From: Pigmentiphaga sp. NML030171
GTDB taxonomy: Bacteria > Pseudomonadota > Gammaproteobacteria > Burkholderiales > Burkholderiaceae_B
Assembly (NCBI RefSeq): GCF_002188635.1
Contig: NZ_NINX01000036.1
Span: 1 to 64,000, forward strand
Direction of reading: 5' to 3'
DNA length: 64,000 nucleotides
Part shown: positions 1-8,425 of the stretch, one piece after another
Position numbering within the stretch: position 1 is the stretch's first letter
How the letters are laid out: each line of letters begins with the position of its first letter
Program-made: the position numbers and the translations under genes
The notes under the pieces: generated by a model
The model's database searches: none
Told to the model about the DNA's origin: nothing
Seen by the model: only the letters and a program-made list of their open reading frames with translations

Positions 1-622
1 ACCCCGCACCCCGCCGCCAGCGGCCTCGCGGCCAGCCGTGGCGGACACCGCGCCCCCCGAGACCTCCACGGCCCCGGCCGGAGTGCTGCAGGCATCCGCC
101 ACGGTCCCGGTCAACACCCCGGCACCCCACCACGCGCCCGCGTCCGCGGCCCGCAACGAGGTCCCGTCCGTGCCCGGCGCCCCGGTACCGTTGCACGCCG
201 GCGCCTTGCAGGATCGCATCGACACGGCCTTGCGCTGGATGGCCGGCGGCCACCTGCAAACCGCGCAGTTGCGCGTCGACCCCGAGGCCCTGGGTCCCAT
301 CACCATCCATCTGCGCCTGGACGGCGATGCCGCCAGCGTGGTGTTCGGCAGCAATCACGAATCGACGCGCCAGGCGCTGGAAAGCTCGCTGGCCGGCCTC
401 AAGGACGTGCTGGCGGCCAACGGCCTGAGCCTGGGCCAGGCCTCGGTCGGCAGCGAACAGCAGAGCGGCTTCCTTGCCGCGCGACAGTTCGCGGAACGCG
501 AGGCGCAGCCTGGCCGCGCGCCGGCCGCCGGCGCCGCTGCCTCGGGCCCCGCCGACGGTCCGGCCGCCCCCGTCGCGCGCGGCCGGGCGGCGGGCAACGG
601 CATGGTCGATCTGTACGCGTGA
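1..622 (+). CDS. fliK: Flagellar hook-length control protein FliK, C-terminal part
   Basis: The reading frame is open to the left edge of the window, so the N-terminus lies outside; the visible part is about 206 codons. FliK measures hook length and switches the flagellar export apparatus from hook to filament substrates. The visible N-terminal half is rich in Ala and Pro, as in the FliK linker. It is followed by a typical Flg_hook domain (about positions 215-480, including the core QLRVDPEALGPITIHLRLDG) and a low-complexity Ala/Gly tail. It is the first of eight collinear fli genes. Assignment is firm from domain plus context; only the true start is unseen. Confidence 0.9.
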   Translation, partial: PRTPPPAASRPAVADTAPPETSTAPAGVLQASATVPVNTPAPHHAPASAARNEVPSVPGAPVPLHAGALQDRIDTALRWMAGGHLQTAQLRVDPEALGPITIHLRLDGDAASVVFGSNHESTRQALESSLAGLKDVLAANGLSLGQASVGSEQQSGFLAARQFAEREAQPGRAPAAGAAASGPADGPAAPVARGRAAGNGMVDLYA

Positions 623-757
623 GGCGCGGCCGGGCGGCCCGCCGGCCAACTGCAGGATTTCCCCTGCTGTTCCACGGATCGTCCCCCATCCGCTTCTGGA
701 TAATGCAACCTGGGGGCAGTTCGCTGCCCTTTCCCATCGACTCCGGAGATGTTGTTC

Positions 758-1291
758 ATGGCCGAGGCCATTGTTCCCGTGAAACGCGCCCGCACCTGGA
801 TCTTCGTGCTGGGCGGACTCGTGCTGCTGGTCGTGATCGCGGCCATGGCCGCCCTGCTGCTCATCCACAACAAGCAACTGGCCAGCTTCGAGACTTACAG
901 CTACGCCGGATCGCAGCAGTCGGACGACGCTGCCCAGCCGGGATCCTCGGGCACGCCGGCCGCGCCGGCGAATTCCGGCAAGCACGTCTTCACGGCCCTG
1001 GACCTGTTCACCGCCAACCTGGCCGAGCGCGACAATGACCGCTTCGCGCAGGTGGGTGTCGTGATCGAAGTGGCCGACGCCAAGGCGGGGGCCGCCCTGA
1101 CCGCGGTCGTGCCGCCCATCCGCAGCGAGATCCTGCTGCTGCTGAGCTCCAAGACCGCCGACGAGCTGCTCAGCCTGAAGGGCAAGCAGACGCTGGCCGC
1201 TCAGGTCGTCGACATCGCCCGGAAGTACATCGCGCCGGAGTTCCGCACCAGCGTCTATGCCGCGCACTTCTCCAGTTTCGTGATCCAGTAG
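758..1291 (+). CDS. fliL: Flagellar basal body-associated protein FliL
   Basis: FliL is a single-span inner-membrane protein of the basal body that associates with the stators. This 177-residue protein has a short cytoplasmic N-terminus, one membrane helix at about residues 12-34, a Gly/Ser/Ala linker and a C-terminal periplasmic domain ending in FSSFVIQ, as FliL proteins do. I choose the ATG at 758 because GGAG at 745-748 lies nine bases before it; the in-frame ATG at 749 directly abuts that GGAG and would be too close. The 135-bp gap after fliK holds no other gene. Confidence 0.92.
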   Translation: MAEAIVPVKRARTWIFVLGGLVLLVVIAAMAALLLIHNKQLASFETYSYAGSQQSDDAAQPGSSGTPAAPANSGKHVFTALDLFTANLAERDNDRFAQVGVVIEVADAKAGAALTAVVPPIRSEILLLLSSKTADELLSLKGKQTLAAQVVDIARKYIAPEFRTSVYAAHFSSFVIQ

Positions 1292-1350
1292 GTCCCGTTG
1301 CGCCGTGACGCCGATGACGCATCCCCACGACGCCGCCCGGAGCGCCCACG

Positions 1351-2364
1351 ATGGCCGGTGAATTCCTGTCGCAAGACGAAGTCGATGCCCTGCTGCGGGG
1401 CGTCACGGGCGAGCACGACGACCAGCCCAAGGACGAAGTGCCCGTCGGCGGCATACGCCCCTACAACCTGGCCAAGCAGGAACGCATCGTGCGCGGCCGC
1501 ATGCCGTCGCTCGAGATCATCCACGACCGCTTCGGCCGCCTGCTGCGCGTGGGACTGTTCAACTTCCTGCGGCGCAACCCCGAGGTCTCGGTCGGCCCGG
1601 TGCGGCTGGTCAAGTACAGCGAGTTCCTGCGCAACATCGTCGTCCCGACCAACCTGAACATCGTCTCGCTCAAACCCTTGCGCGGCAATGCCCTGTTCAT
1701 CTTCGAACCGCGGCTGGTGTTCTCGGTCATCGACAACCTGTTCGGCGGCGACGGCCGCTACCACACCCGCGTCGAGGGGCGCGACTTCACCGCCACCGAG
1801 CAGCGCATCATCCAGCGCATGCTGGCGGTCGTACTGGACGAGTACGCCAAGGCGTGGGCCGCGGTCCACCCCATGCACTTCGAATACCAGCGTGCCGAAA
1901 TGCATACGCAGTTCGCCAACATCGCCACGCCGTCCGAGATCGTCGTCTGCTCGACGTTCTCCATAGAATTCGGCTCGTCCGGCGGCGACTTGCACATCTG
2001 CTTTCCGTACGCATCGGTCGAGCCCATCCGCGATGCGCTGTACAGCCCCGTCCAGGGCGACCAGATGGAACCCGACAAGCGCTGGCTGCGCATGCTGTCC
2101 AAGCAGATCCAGCTGGCCGACGTCGAGATGGTGGTCAACCTGGCCCAGAGCGAACTGGTGTTGCGCGACTTGCTGAACATGCAGAAGGGCGACGTCATCC
2201 CGATCGACATCGCCCCCACGCTGCCCGCCTACGTGGACGGCGTGCCCATATTCGACTGCAAGATCGGCGTCAGCAACGGGCAGTACGCGATCCGTATCGG
2301 CAAGGTGCTGGCCACCCTGCAATCGGAAAACCAGTTAGGAGATGAGAATGGAAGCGGATCCTGA
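1351..2364 (+). CDS. fliM: Flagellar motor switch protein FliM
   Basis: FliM is the C-ring protein that binds phosphorylated CheY and sets rotation direction. The 337-residue length is usual. The N-terminal LSQDEVDALLRGV (residues 6-18) is the CheY-P binding segment. It is followed by the CheC-like middle domain, with GDGRYHTRVEGRDFTATEQ near residue 135, and a C-terminal SpoA-like domain that packs with FliN. It overlaps the start of fliN by 17 bp, which suggests translational coupling. Confidence 0.97.
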   Translation: MAGEFLSQDEVDALLRGVTGEHDDQPKDEVPVGGIRPYNLAKQERIVRGRMPSLEIIHDRFGRLLRVGLFNFLRRNPEVSVGPVRLVKYSEFLRNIVVPTNLNIVSLKPLRGNALFIFEPRLVFSVIDNLFGGDGRYHTRVEGRDFTATEQRIIQRMLAVVLDEYAKAWAAVHPMHFEYQRAEMHTQFANIATPSEIVVCSTFSIEFGSSGGDLHICFPYASVEPIRDALYSPVQGDQMEPDKRWLRMLSKQIQLADVEMVVNLAQSELVLRDLLNMQKGDVIPIDIAPTLPAYVDGVPIFDCKIGVSNGQYAIRIGKVLATLQSENQLGDENGSGS

Positions 2365-2770
2365 ACACCTGCCCGAGCCGCCCGGCGCCACGGCCGACGA
2401 CGACTGGGCCGCGGCGCTGGCCGAGCAGTCTCAGGCCAGCGCCGCGGCGCGCCCCGCCGACGAGCTGTTCGAGCAGTTCACCCCCGGCGGCGAGACGTCC
2501 AGGACGGTCAACGACATCGAGATCATCATGGACATCCCGGTCACGCTGACCGTGGAGCTGGGCCGCACCCGCATCCCCATCAAGCAGATCCTGCAACTGG
2601 CGCAGGGGTCGGTGGTGGAGCTCGACGGCCTGGCCGGCGAGCCCATGGACGTGATGGTCAACGGCTGCCTGATCGCCCAGGGCGAGGTGGTCGTGGTCAA
2701 CGACAAATTCGGCATCCGGCTGACGGACATCGTCACGCCGTCCGAGCGGCTGCGCCGCCTCAACCGCTAG
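2348..2770 (+). CDS. fliN: Flagellar motor switch protein FliN
   Basis: FliN is the C-ring subunit that forms tetramers below FliM and helps dock export substrates. The 140-residue protein has an acidic, Ala-rich N-terminal extension and a SpoA domain from about residue 60 ([20 protein letters not shown], then [20 protein letters not shown]). The ATG at 2348 is preferred over the in-frame ATG at 2342 because GGAG (2338-2341) is six bases upstream of 2348 and abuts 2342. The start lies inside the end of fliM. Confidence 0.96.
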   Translation: MEADPEHLPEPPGATADDDWAAALAEQSQASAAARPADELFEQFTPGGETSRTVNDIEIIMDIPVTLTVELGRTRIPIKQILQLAQGSVVELDGLAGEPMDVMVNGCLIAQGEVVVVNDKFGIRLTDIVTPSERLRRLNR

Positions 2771-2776
2771 GTTCCC

Positions 2777-3112
2777 ATGATTTCCCCCGGCTCGACCCTG
2801 CAGACCGTGCTGGCGCTGATCGCCGTCCTGGCGTTGATCATGGCTTGCGCATGGCTGCTGCGGCGCGTCCAGCGGCCCCAGGGCGGCGGCGACCATCCGC
2901 TGCGGCTGCGCGGCCAGCTGACGGTCGGTCCGCGCGAACGCGTGATCCTGGTCGAGGTCGCGGACCAGTGGATCGTTGCCGGCGTCTCGGCAGGCAACGT
3001 CCGGCCGCTGGCCGTGCTGCCGCGCCCCGGCGACGCGCCCCCTGCCGACTCCGCCCCGGCCGCCCCGCTGCCCGACTTCCGTGCGCTCCTGGCCCGCTTC
3101 GGCAAGCAATGA
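2777..3112 (+). CDS. fliO: Flagellar biosynthetic protein FliO
   Basis: FliO is a small bitopic membrane protein that assists assembly of the FliP ring of the export gate. At 111 residues it has one N-terminal membrane helix (about residues 8-28) followed by a basic RRVQRP segment and a compact domain with [23 protein letters not shown], as in the FliO family. It sits between fliN and fliP, and its stop codon overlaps the fliP start (ATGA at 3109-3112). Confidence 0.92.
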   Translation: MISPGSTLQTVLALIAVLALIMACAWLLRRVQRPQGGGDHPLRLRGQLTVGPRERVILVEVADQWIVAGVSAGNVRPLAVLPRPGDAPPADSAPAAPLPDFRALLARFGKQ

Positions 3113-3855
3113 TGCGTACGCTCGTGTTTCCCCTCGCCCTGCTCCTGCTGCTGGCCGCCGGCGGCGTCCACGCGCAGGAAGCCGGCATCCCGGCCCTGAC
3201 CAGCAGCCCGGCCCCGGGTGGCGGCACCACCTGGTCGCTGTCCCTGCAGACGCTGCTGGTGCTGTCGGCGCTGAGCTTCCTGCCCGCCGTGCTGCTGATG
3301 ATGACCAGCTTCACGCGCATCATCATCGTGCTCTCGCTGCTGCGCAGCGCGCTGGGCCTGCAGGGGTCGCCGCCCAACATGGTGCTGGTCGGGCTGGCGC
3401 TGTTCATGACGCTGTTCATCATGACGCCCACGTTCGACAAGGTCTATACCGAGGCCTACCAGCCCTTCGACAGCAAGCAGATCGACTTCCGGGAGGCCGT
3501 GGACAAGGCCCAGGTGCCGATGAAGGACTTCATGCTCAGGCAGACCCGCGAATCCGACCTGGCGCTGTTCATGCGCCTGGCCAGCACGCCGCCGGTGTCC
3601 GAGGCGGCCCAGTTGCCGCTGCGCGTGGTGGTTCCGGCCTTCGTGACCAGCGAACTGAAGACGGCGTTCCAGATCGGTTTCATGGTCTTCCTGCCCTTCC
3701 TGGTCATCGACCTGGTCGTCTCCAGCGTGCTGATGTCCATGGGCATGATGATGCTGTCGCCGGTGCTGATATCCCTGCCTTTCAAGCTCATGCTGTTCGT
3801 CCTGGCCGACGGCTGGAACCTGCTGATCGGCAGCCTGGTCGCCAGCTTCCGATGA
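3109..3855 (+). CDS. fliP: Flagellar type III export gate protein FliP
   Basis: FliP forms the pentameric core of the flagellar protein-export gate. The 248-residue product starts with a cleavable signal peptide (hydrophobic stretch about residues 6-18, then GGVHAQ), which is characteristic of FliP. It has family motifs such as [17 protein letters not shown] and the C-terminal membrane helices with [18 protein letters not shown]. Two consecutive ATGs at 3109 and 3112 are possible starts; the first overlaps the fliO stop. A long upstream extension in the same frame shadows fliO and is not coding. Confidence 0.97.
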   Translation: MMRTLVFPLALLLLLAAGGVHAQEAGIPALTSSPAPGGGTTWSLSLQTLLVLSALSFLPAVLLMMTSFTRIIIVLSLLRSALGLQGSPPNMVLVGLALFMTLFIMTPTFDKVYTEAYQPFDSKQIDFREAVDKAQVPMKDFMLRQTRESDLALFMRLASTPPVSEAAQLPLRVVVPAFVTSELKTAFQIGFMVFLPFLVIDLVVSSVLMSMGMMMLSPVLISLPFKLMLFVLADGWNLLIGSLVASFR

Positions 3856-3898
3856 ACCTCCCCTCGCCGCATCCCGCGCGCCTCTTCAAGGGACTCCC

Positions 3899-4171
3899 AT
3901 GAACAGTACCGCCGGCATCCTGACCCTGGCGCAAGAGGCGGTGCAGATCGCCATCTATCTTGCCGCTCCGCTGCTGTTGTCGGCGCTGGTCGTGGGCCTG
4001 ATCATCAGCGTGCTGCAAGCCGCGACCCAGATCAACGAAATGACCCTGTCATTCGTGCCCAAGCTGGTCGCCATCTTCGCCGCCGCGCTGATCGCGGGCC
4101 CCTGGATGCTGTCGATGATGACCGATTACATCCGGCGGCTGTTCGAGAACATTCCGTTCATGCTGGGCTAG
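3899..4171 (+). CDS. fliQ: Flagellar export gate protein FliQ
   Basis: FliQ is a two-helix membrane protein of the export gate, found in four copies around FliP. At 90 residues it has the expected hairpin of membrane segments (about residues 13-40 and 53-75), with the conserved linker QAATQINEMTLSFVPK. It lies 43 bp after fliP and 4 bp before fliR in the same operon. Confidence 0.96.
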   Translation: MNSTAGILTLAQEAVQIAIYLAAPLLLSALVVGLIISVLQAATQINEMTLSFVPKLVAIFAAALIAGPWMLSMMTDYIRRLFENIPFMLG

Positions 4172-4175
4172 GCGC

Positions 4176-4949
4176 GTGCTGAGCTTTACCGACGCGGACA
4201 TCCATGCCGCGATCGCGGCGCTGCTGTGGCCCTTCGTGCGCACCCTGGCGCTGGTGCAGACCGCACCGGTGTTCGGCCACCGGGCCGTGCCCCAGCGGGT
4301 CAAGATCGGCCTGGCGCTCCTGATCTCCTTCCTGGTCGCTCCCGCCATACCGGCCGCGCCCGTGGACGCCTTCTCCGGCACCGGCCTGCTGCTGCTCCTG
4401 CAGCAGATCATCGTCGGCGCGGCCATGGGTTTCGGCCTGCGCGCGGTCTTCGCCGCCTTCGAACTGGCGGGCGACCTGGTCGGATTGCAGATGGGCCTGG
4501 GCTTCGCGTCCTTCCTGGACCCGCAGCGCGGCGCGCCTTCGCCGCTGCTGGCCAACTTCCTGATGCTGTCGGCCCTGCTGGCCTTCCTGGCCACCGACGG
4601 CCACCTGACGCTGCTGCTGACCCTGGGCGATAGCTTCCGCATCATTCCCGTTTCGCCGCATCCGCTGGACAACCTGGACTGGCTGCGGCTGGCCAACCTG
4701 GGTTCCATCGTCTTCGCAGGCGGCCTGCAGATCGCGCTGCCGGTGCTGGCGGCGGTCCTGTCCATCAACATCGCGCTGGGTTTCGTCTCGCGCAGCGCGC
4801 CGCAGCTCAACATCTTCAACCTCGGCTTCGCGGTCACGCTGCTGGCGGGCCTGCTGCTGCTGTGGCTGACCTTCGGCGTGCTGGCCGGCCCCATGGAACG
4901 CATCGTGGGCATCGCCGTGCCCTATTTCAAGACCGCCGTCATACGCTGA
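4176..4949 (+). CDS. fliR: Flagellar export gate protein FliR
   Basis: FliR is the single-copy export-gate subunit completing the FliPQR complex. The 257-residue protein has about six hydrophobic segments and family motifs including MGFGLRAVFAAFELAGDLVG and the C-terminal LGFAVTLLAGLLLLW. The start codon is GTG at 4176; no ATG fits the conserved N-terminus. It is the last fli gene here and is convergent with the histidine kinase gene, leaving only 20 bp between the stop codons. Confidence 0.95.
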   Translation: MLSFTDADIHAAIAALLWPFVRTLALVQTAPVFGHRAVPQRVKIGLALLISFLVAPAIPAAPVDAFSGTGLLLLLQQIIVGAAMGFGLRAVFAAFELAGDLVGLQMGLGFASFLDPQRGAPSPLLANFLMLSALLAFLATDGHLTLLLTLGDSFRIIPVSPHPLDNLDWLRLANLGSIVFAGGLQIALPVLAAVLSINIALGFVSRSAPQLNIFNLGFAVTLLAGLLLLWLTFGVLAGPMERIVGIAVPYFKTAVIR

Positions 4950-4969
4950 GGCGCTCGACCCGCCGCGGC

Positions 4970-6484
4970 CTACCAGTCCGGCTGCCGCGGCTCGATCCGT
5001 ACCCGGCTCAGATGGGCGCCGATGCGCGGCCCGGGAAACACCAGGCTGATGCGGGTACCGGCGAACTCGGGACGGCTGCGCAGGTCCCAGTGCGCACCAT
5101 GCGCCTCGGCGATTTCCTTGACGATGGCCAGTCCCAGCCCGGATCCTCCGGCCTGCGAGTTCTTCGCCCGGTAGAAGGCATCGAAGACCCGCGCCCTGTC
5201 CTCGGGCGCGATGCCCGGCCCGTCGTCCTCCACCACCAGGCTGGGCGGCGAGTCGTTCACGCGCAGCACGATCTGCCCCGGCCCCCCGTGGTAGCGGATG
5301 GCATTGTCCACCAGGTTGCCCAGCAACTGGTCCAGCAGCACCTCGTCGCCGTCGACCCAGACCGGTTCGTCCGGCGCGACCAGCACGATCTCGACATGGG
5401 CCTGGCGCGCCGCCGGCACCCAGCGTGCCCCGCATTCGCGCGTCAGCTCCGTCAGGTCGATGCGCGTGAACGTGTCGCGCGGACGCACGTTGGCATCGAT
5501 GCGTGCCAGCACCAGCAATTGCTCGCCGACCCGGATCATGCGGTCGGCGGCGGCCTTGATCCGCTCGGCCCGCTGGCGCACGTCGTCCGGCACCGGACGC
5601 GCCAGCATCAGCTCGGATTCCAGCTTGAGCCCGCTGAGCGGCGTACGCAATTGATGCGCCGCGTGGCCGATGAAGCGGCGCTGCGCGGCCACCGCCTCGT
5701 CCAGCCGGCCCAGCAGGGAATTGGTCTTGGCGATCAACGGCGTCAGTTCGCTCGGCACGTCGTCGCCGCCTATGGGCTGCAGATCGTCGATGCTGCGGCT
5801 CTCGATCTCGTCCGACAGCTTGCTGACCGACTCCAGCCCCGAGCGCACGGCGGTGACGATGACGAAGCCCAGCAGCGCGATCAACAGCAACTGGCCCGCC
5901 ACGAGTACCGACAGGATCTCTTCGATGAAGCGGCTGCGGGTGTTGAGGGTCTCGGCCATCGCCACTTCGACCAGATAGTCGTCGAAGCTGAAATCCAGCG
6001 CCACCGCGCGCACCGGCAAGCCTTCCACCAGCGAGTCGTAGATCGTCGGCACGGCCTTGTTGATGCGGTCGAGCAGCGTGGGCGGCTCGGCGCCGTCCTC
6101 GTCGGCACCGTCCGGGTCGTCCACCACCGGCGGCGAAGGCAGGACGGCCGTGCCGGCGATGATCTCGCCGTCGACGCTGATGCGGAAATAGGTCCGCTCG
6201 TCGGGGTCCGTGGTCAGGAAACGCGTGGTGTTCCAGGCCGGATCGAGCTGCGGCCCCTGGGGAGTCATGACGACCTGGCGCGCCAGCGCGCGGGTGGTGT
6301 CGACCAGCGCTCGGTCGTGGGACTGGGTATTGAGCTTGCGCGTCAGGACATAGGTGATGACGCTGTCCATCGTGGCCAGCAGCAGCACGGCGGGCAGCAG
6401 CCGCACCAGCAGATGCCAGGCCAGCGAGCGCCGGTGCAGGACCCGGTTCTCGGGAGCGGGCCGGACGTCACTGCGCGACGGCAT
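4970..6484 (-). CDS. TctE-like membrane sensor histidine kinase
   Basis: This 504-residue sensor kinase has an N-terminal membrane helix (about residues 20-42), a periplasmic domain like the 2CSK_N sensor domain of TctE, a second membrane segment, HAMP, HisKA and HATPase domains. The phosphorylated histidine is H277 in AAHQLRTPLSG. The N box is NLVDNAIRYH, and G boxes are VEDDGPGI and GSGLGLAIV. I start it at the ATG at 6484, which overlaps the end of the regulator gene by 17 bp; upstream in-frame sequence only shadows that gene. TctE sensors usually respond to tricarboxylates, which fits the many Bug proteins here, but the ligand is inferred. Confidence 0.88.
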   Translation of the reverse strand: MPSRSDVRPAPENRVLHRRSLAWHLLVRLLPAVLLLATMDSVITYVLTRKLNTQSHDRALVDTTRALARQVVMTPQGPQLDPAWNTTRFLTTDPDERTYFRISVDGEIIAGTAVLPSPPVVDDPDGADEDGAEPPTLLDRINKAVPTIYDSLVEGLPVRAVALDFSFDDYLVEVAMAETLNTRSRFIEEILSVLVAGQLLLIALLGFVIVTAVRSGLESVSKLSDEIESRSIDDLQPIGGDDVPSELTPLIAKTNSLLGRLDEAVAAQRRFIGHAAHQLRTPLSGLKLESELMLARPVPDDVRQRAERIKAAADRMIRVGEQLLVLARIDANVRPRDTFTRIDLTELTRECGARWVPAARQAHVEIVLVAPDEPVWVDGDEVLLDQLLGNLVDNAIRYHGGPGQIVLRVNDSPPSLVVEDDGPGIAPEDRARVFDAFYRAKNSQAGGSGLGLAIVKEIAEAHGAHWDLRSRPEFAGTRISLVFPGPRIGAHLSRVRIEPRQPDW

Positions 6485-7145
6485 CGGACTCCAGCAGATA
6501 GCCGAACCCGCGTACCGTCTGGATGCTGACCCCCGCTTTCTCGAGCCGCTTGCGCAGGCGATAGACGTAGACCTCGACGGCGTTTTCGCTGAAATCGGCA
6601 TCCCAGGCCGACAGCGAATTGACGATCTGACGCTTGGTGACGACGCGGCCGGCGCGCGCCATCAGCATCTCGAGCACCGACAATTCGCGCACCGACAGCG
6701 CGACGCGCTCGCCGCCGACCCGCAGTTCGCGCCCGATCGTATCGAAGCTCAGGGCGCCGACCTCCATGATCGGATTGACCTGGCCGGCGCGGCGCCGTAT
6801 CTGGGCCCGCACGCGCGCCGCCAGCTCGGGCAGCTCGAAAGGCTTGGTGACGTAGTCATCGGCGCCGGCATCCAGGCCGGCGACCCGGTCTTCCAGCGCA
6901 TCCCGCGCGGTCAGGATCACGACCGGCACCGGATTTTCGTTGGCCCGCAGTCGCCGCAGCACGGTCAGGCCGTCTTCACCCGGCAGGTTCAGGTCCAGCA
7001 GCACCAGGTCGTAGCCCTGGCTGGCAAGCGCGGCCGAGGCGCGCTCGCCGCTGGAGACGAGATCGACGGCGTAGCCCTGGTCGCCCAGGAACTCCGCCAG
7101 GGCGCCCCCCAGGGTGGCGTCGTCTTCGATGACCAATACACGCAT
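6468..7145 (-). CDS. OmpR-family response regulator (TctD/QseB-like)
   Basis: This is a 225-residue two-domain regulator. The receiver domain has the acidic pocket (IEDD, residues 7-10), the phosphoacceptor D51 in LLDLNLPGEDG and the KPF lysine. The C-terminal winged helix ends in VRGFGYLLE, typical of OmpR/PhoB. It is the first gene of the pair with the kinase. No Shine-Dalgarno sequence is visible; instead a strong UUCG hairpin (7154-7171) lies eight bases before the ATG. The target genes cannot be told from the sequence. Confidence 0.93.
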   Translation of the reverse strand: MRVLVIEDDATLGGALAEFLGDQGYAVDLVSSGERASAALASQGYDLVLLDLNLPGEDGLTVLRRLRANENPVPVVILTARDALEDRVAGLDAGADDYVTKPFELPELAARVRAQIRRRAGQVNPIMEVGALSFDTIGRELRVGGERVALSVRELSVLEMLMARAGRVVTKRQIVNSLSAWDADFSENAVEVYVYRLRKRLEKAGVSIQTVRGFGYLLESDAVAQ

Positions 7146-7153
7146 ATGACAAA

Positions 7154-7171
7154 GCGCCGGCGAACCGGCGC
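7154..7171 (-). other. UUCG-tetraloop hairpin directly upstream of the response regulator
   Basis: Read on the minus strand this is GCGCCGG-TTCG-CCGGCGC, a perfect 7-bp stem closed by an exceptionally stable C(UUCG)G loop, followed by TTTGTCAT and then the ATG of the regulator gene. It could terminate exbD transcription or control regulator translation. The stem is certain; the role is inferred. Confidence 0.6.
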
Positions 7172-7242
7172 AGCGAGAAAGGGGAAAGCCGCTAGGGTAA
7201 ACCCAGGCGCCGCCGAAAGCTAGGGCCTGTTCGCGGCGCCCC

Positions 7243-7677
7243 CTATTTGGCCGCCGGCGGCGGCTCGGGCGTACTGACGAAGCCGATGCGCTTCATCCCC
7301 GAGCGGGAGGCATCGGCCATGACCTGCGCCAGGACCTCGTAGCGGGTGTTCTTGTCGGCGCGCAGGTGCAGCTCGGGCTGCGGCGTGTCCTTGGACACGC
7401 TGGCGAAACGGGCGGGAAGGTCCTCCAGCGACACTTCGGCGTCGTTCCAGAACACCTTGCCGCTGGCGTCGATCGCCAGGTCTATCTTGGCCGGGTCGGA
7501 ATCGACCGGCGCCGAAGTCGCCTGCGGCACGTCGATGCGCACCGCGTGGGACAGCAGCGGCGCCGTGATGATGAAGATGACCAGCAGCACCAGCATCACG
7601 TCGATGAGCGGCACCATGTTGATCTCGGATTGCGGCGCGCCCGATCCCGCACCGCCATTGAAACTGCCGAAAGCCAT
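7243..7677 (-). CDS. exbD: Biopolymer transport protein ExbD
   Basis: ExbD forms with ExbB the proton-driven motor that energises TonB. The 144-residue protein has a short cytoplasmic N-terminus, one membrane helix with the proton-carrying Asp in NMVPLIDVMLVLLVIF (D at about residue 26), and a periplasmic domain with the usual LRADKNTRYEVLAQVMADA segment. It is third in the tonB-exbB-exbD operon, 15 bp after exbB. Confidence 0.95.
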   Translation of the reverse strand: MAFGSFNGGAGSGAPQSEINMVPLIDVMLVLLVIFIITAPLLSHAVRIDVPQATSAPVDSDPAKIDLAIDASGKVFWNDAEVSLEDLPARFASVSKDTPQPELHLRADKNTRYEVLAQVMADASRSGMKRIGFVSTPEPPPAAK

Positions 7678-7692
7678 CGAAGACTCCTAGTC

Positions 7693-8424
7693 TTATTCGC
7701 CCGCCTTGGCCTTCAGGGCGCGCACGTTGTTGTCCGTGACGATCTGCTGGCCGGTGGTCAGGAACGCGAACAGGTCGTGGGCGAAGGCGTCCAGGCGCGC
7801 CAGCAGCACGCGATTGCTGCGCGTGAAGAAGTTGTAGGCCAGCACCGCCGGAATGGCGACCGCCAGGCCCAGGCCCGTCATGATCAGCGCCTCGCCCACC
7901 GGGCCGGCGATGCGGTCGATGGTGGCCGCGCCGCCCTGGCCGATGGACACCAGCGCATGGTAGACGCCCCACACCGTGCCGAACAGCCCGACGAAGGGAG
8001 CCGTCGACCCCACCGAGGCCAGCAGCGTCAGGCCGTTCTCGAGCTTGGCGGTTTCCTCGTCGATGACCTTGCGCATGGTGCGCGTGACGAAATCGGACTG
8101 CGAGCCCGCCTCTTCCAGCTTGGCCGCGCCGAACTTCGCGTGGTGCAGGCGGGCGTACAAGGCGTGGCTGGTCAGGTGCGAGAACGGATCGTTGGCGCCG
8201 TGCGTGGTGATTTCGCGGTCCACGGCCTCGAGCGAGGTCGCATTCCAGAAATGCTGCAGGAAGGTCTCGCCCTGCCGCCGCGAACGCATGTTCGCGATGG
8301 CCTTGACGACGATCAGGTACCAGGTCGCGAGCGACATCAGTACCAGGATGAAGAACAGCGCCTTGCCCAGACCGTCGGTCTGAGAGACGAAGTGCGCAAA
8401 GCCCAGGCTCGGGGTCTCGGTCAT
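7693..8424 (-). CDS. exbB: Biopolymer transport protein ExbB
   Basis: ExbB is the pentameric inner-membrane channel around ExbD. The 243-residue product has three membrane helices (about residues 20-40, 140-160 and 175-198) and the family core GSTAPFVGLFGTVWGVYHAL followed by GPVGEALIMTGLGLAVAIPA. It follows tonB with one base between them, so the three genes are almost certainly cotranscribed. Confidence 0.95.
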   Translation of the reverse strand: MTETPSLGFAHFVSQTDGLGKALFFILVLMSLATWYLIVVKAIANMRSRRQGETFLQHFWNATSLEAVDREITTHGANDPFSHLTSHALYARLHHAKFGAAKLEEAGSQSDFVTRTMRKVIDEETAKLENGLTLLASVGSTAPFVGLFGTVWGVYHALVSIGQGGAATIDRIAGPVGEALIMTGLGLAVAIPAVLAYNFFTRSNRVLLARLDAFAHDLFAFLTTGQQIVTDNNVRALKAKAGE

Positions 8425-8425
8425 G

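Noticed and set aside
749..757. ATG at 749 as the fliL start
   Set aside because: The GGAG ribosome-binding site directly abuts this codon; ATG at 758 has normal spacing.
623..757. Flagellar sigma-28 or sigma-54 promoter before fliL
   Set aside because: No sequence matching either consensus was found; a GATAAT near 690 has no convincing -35 partner.
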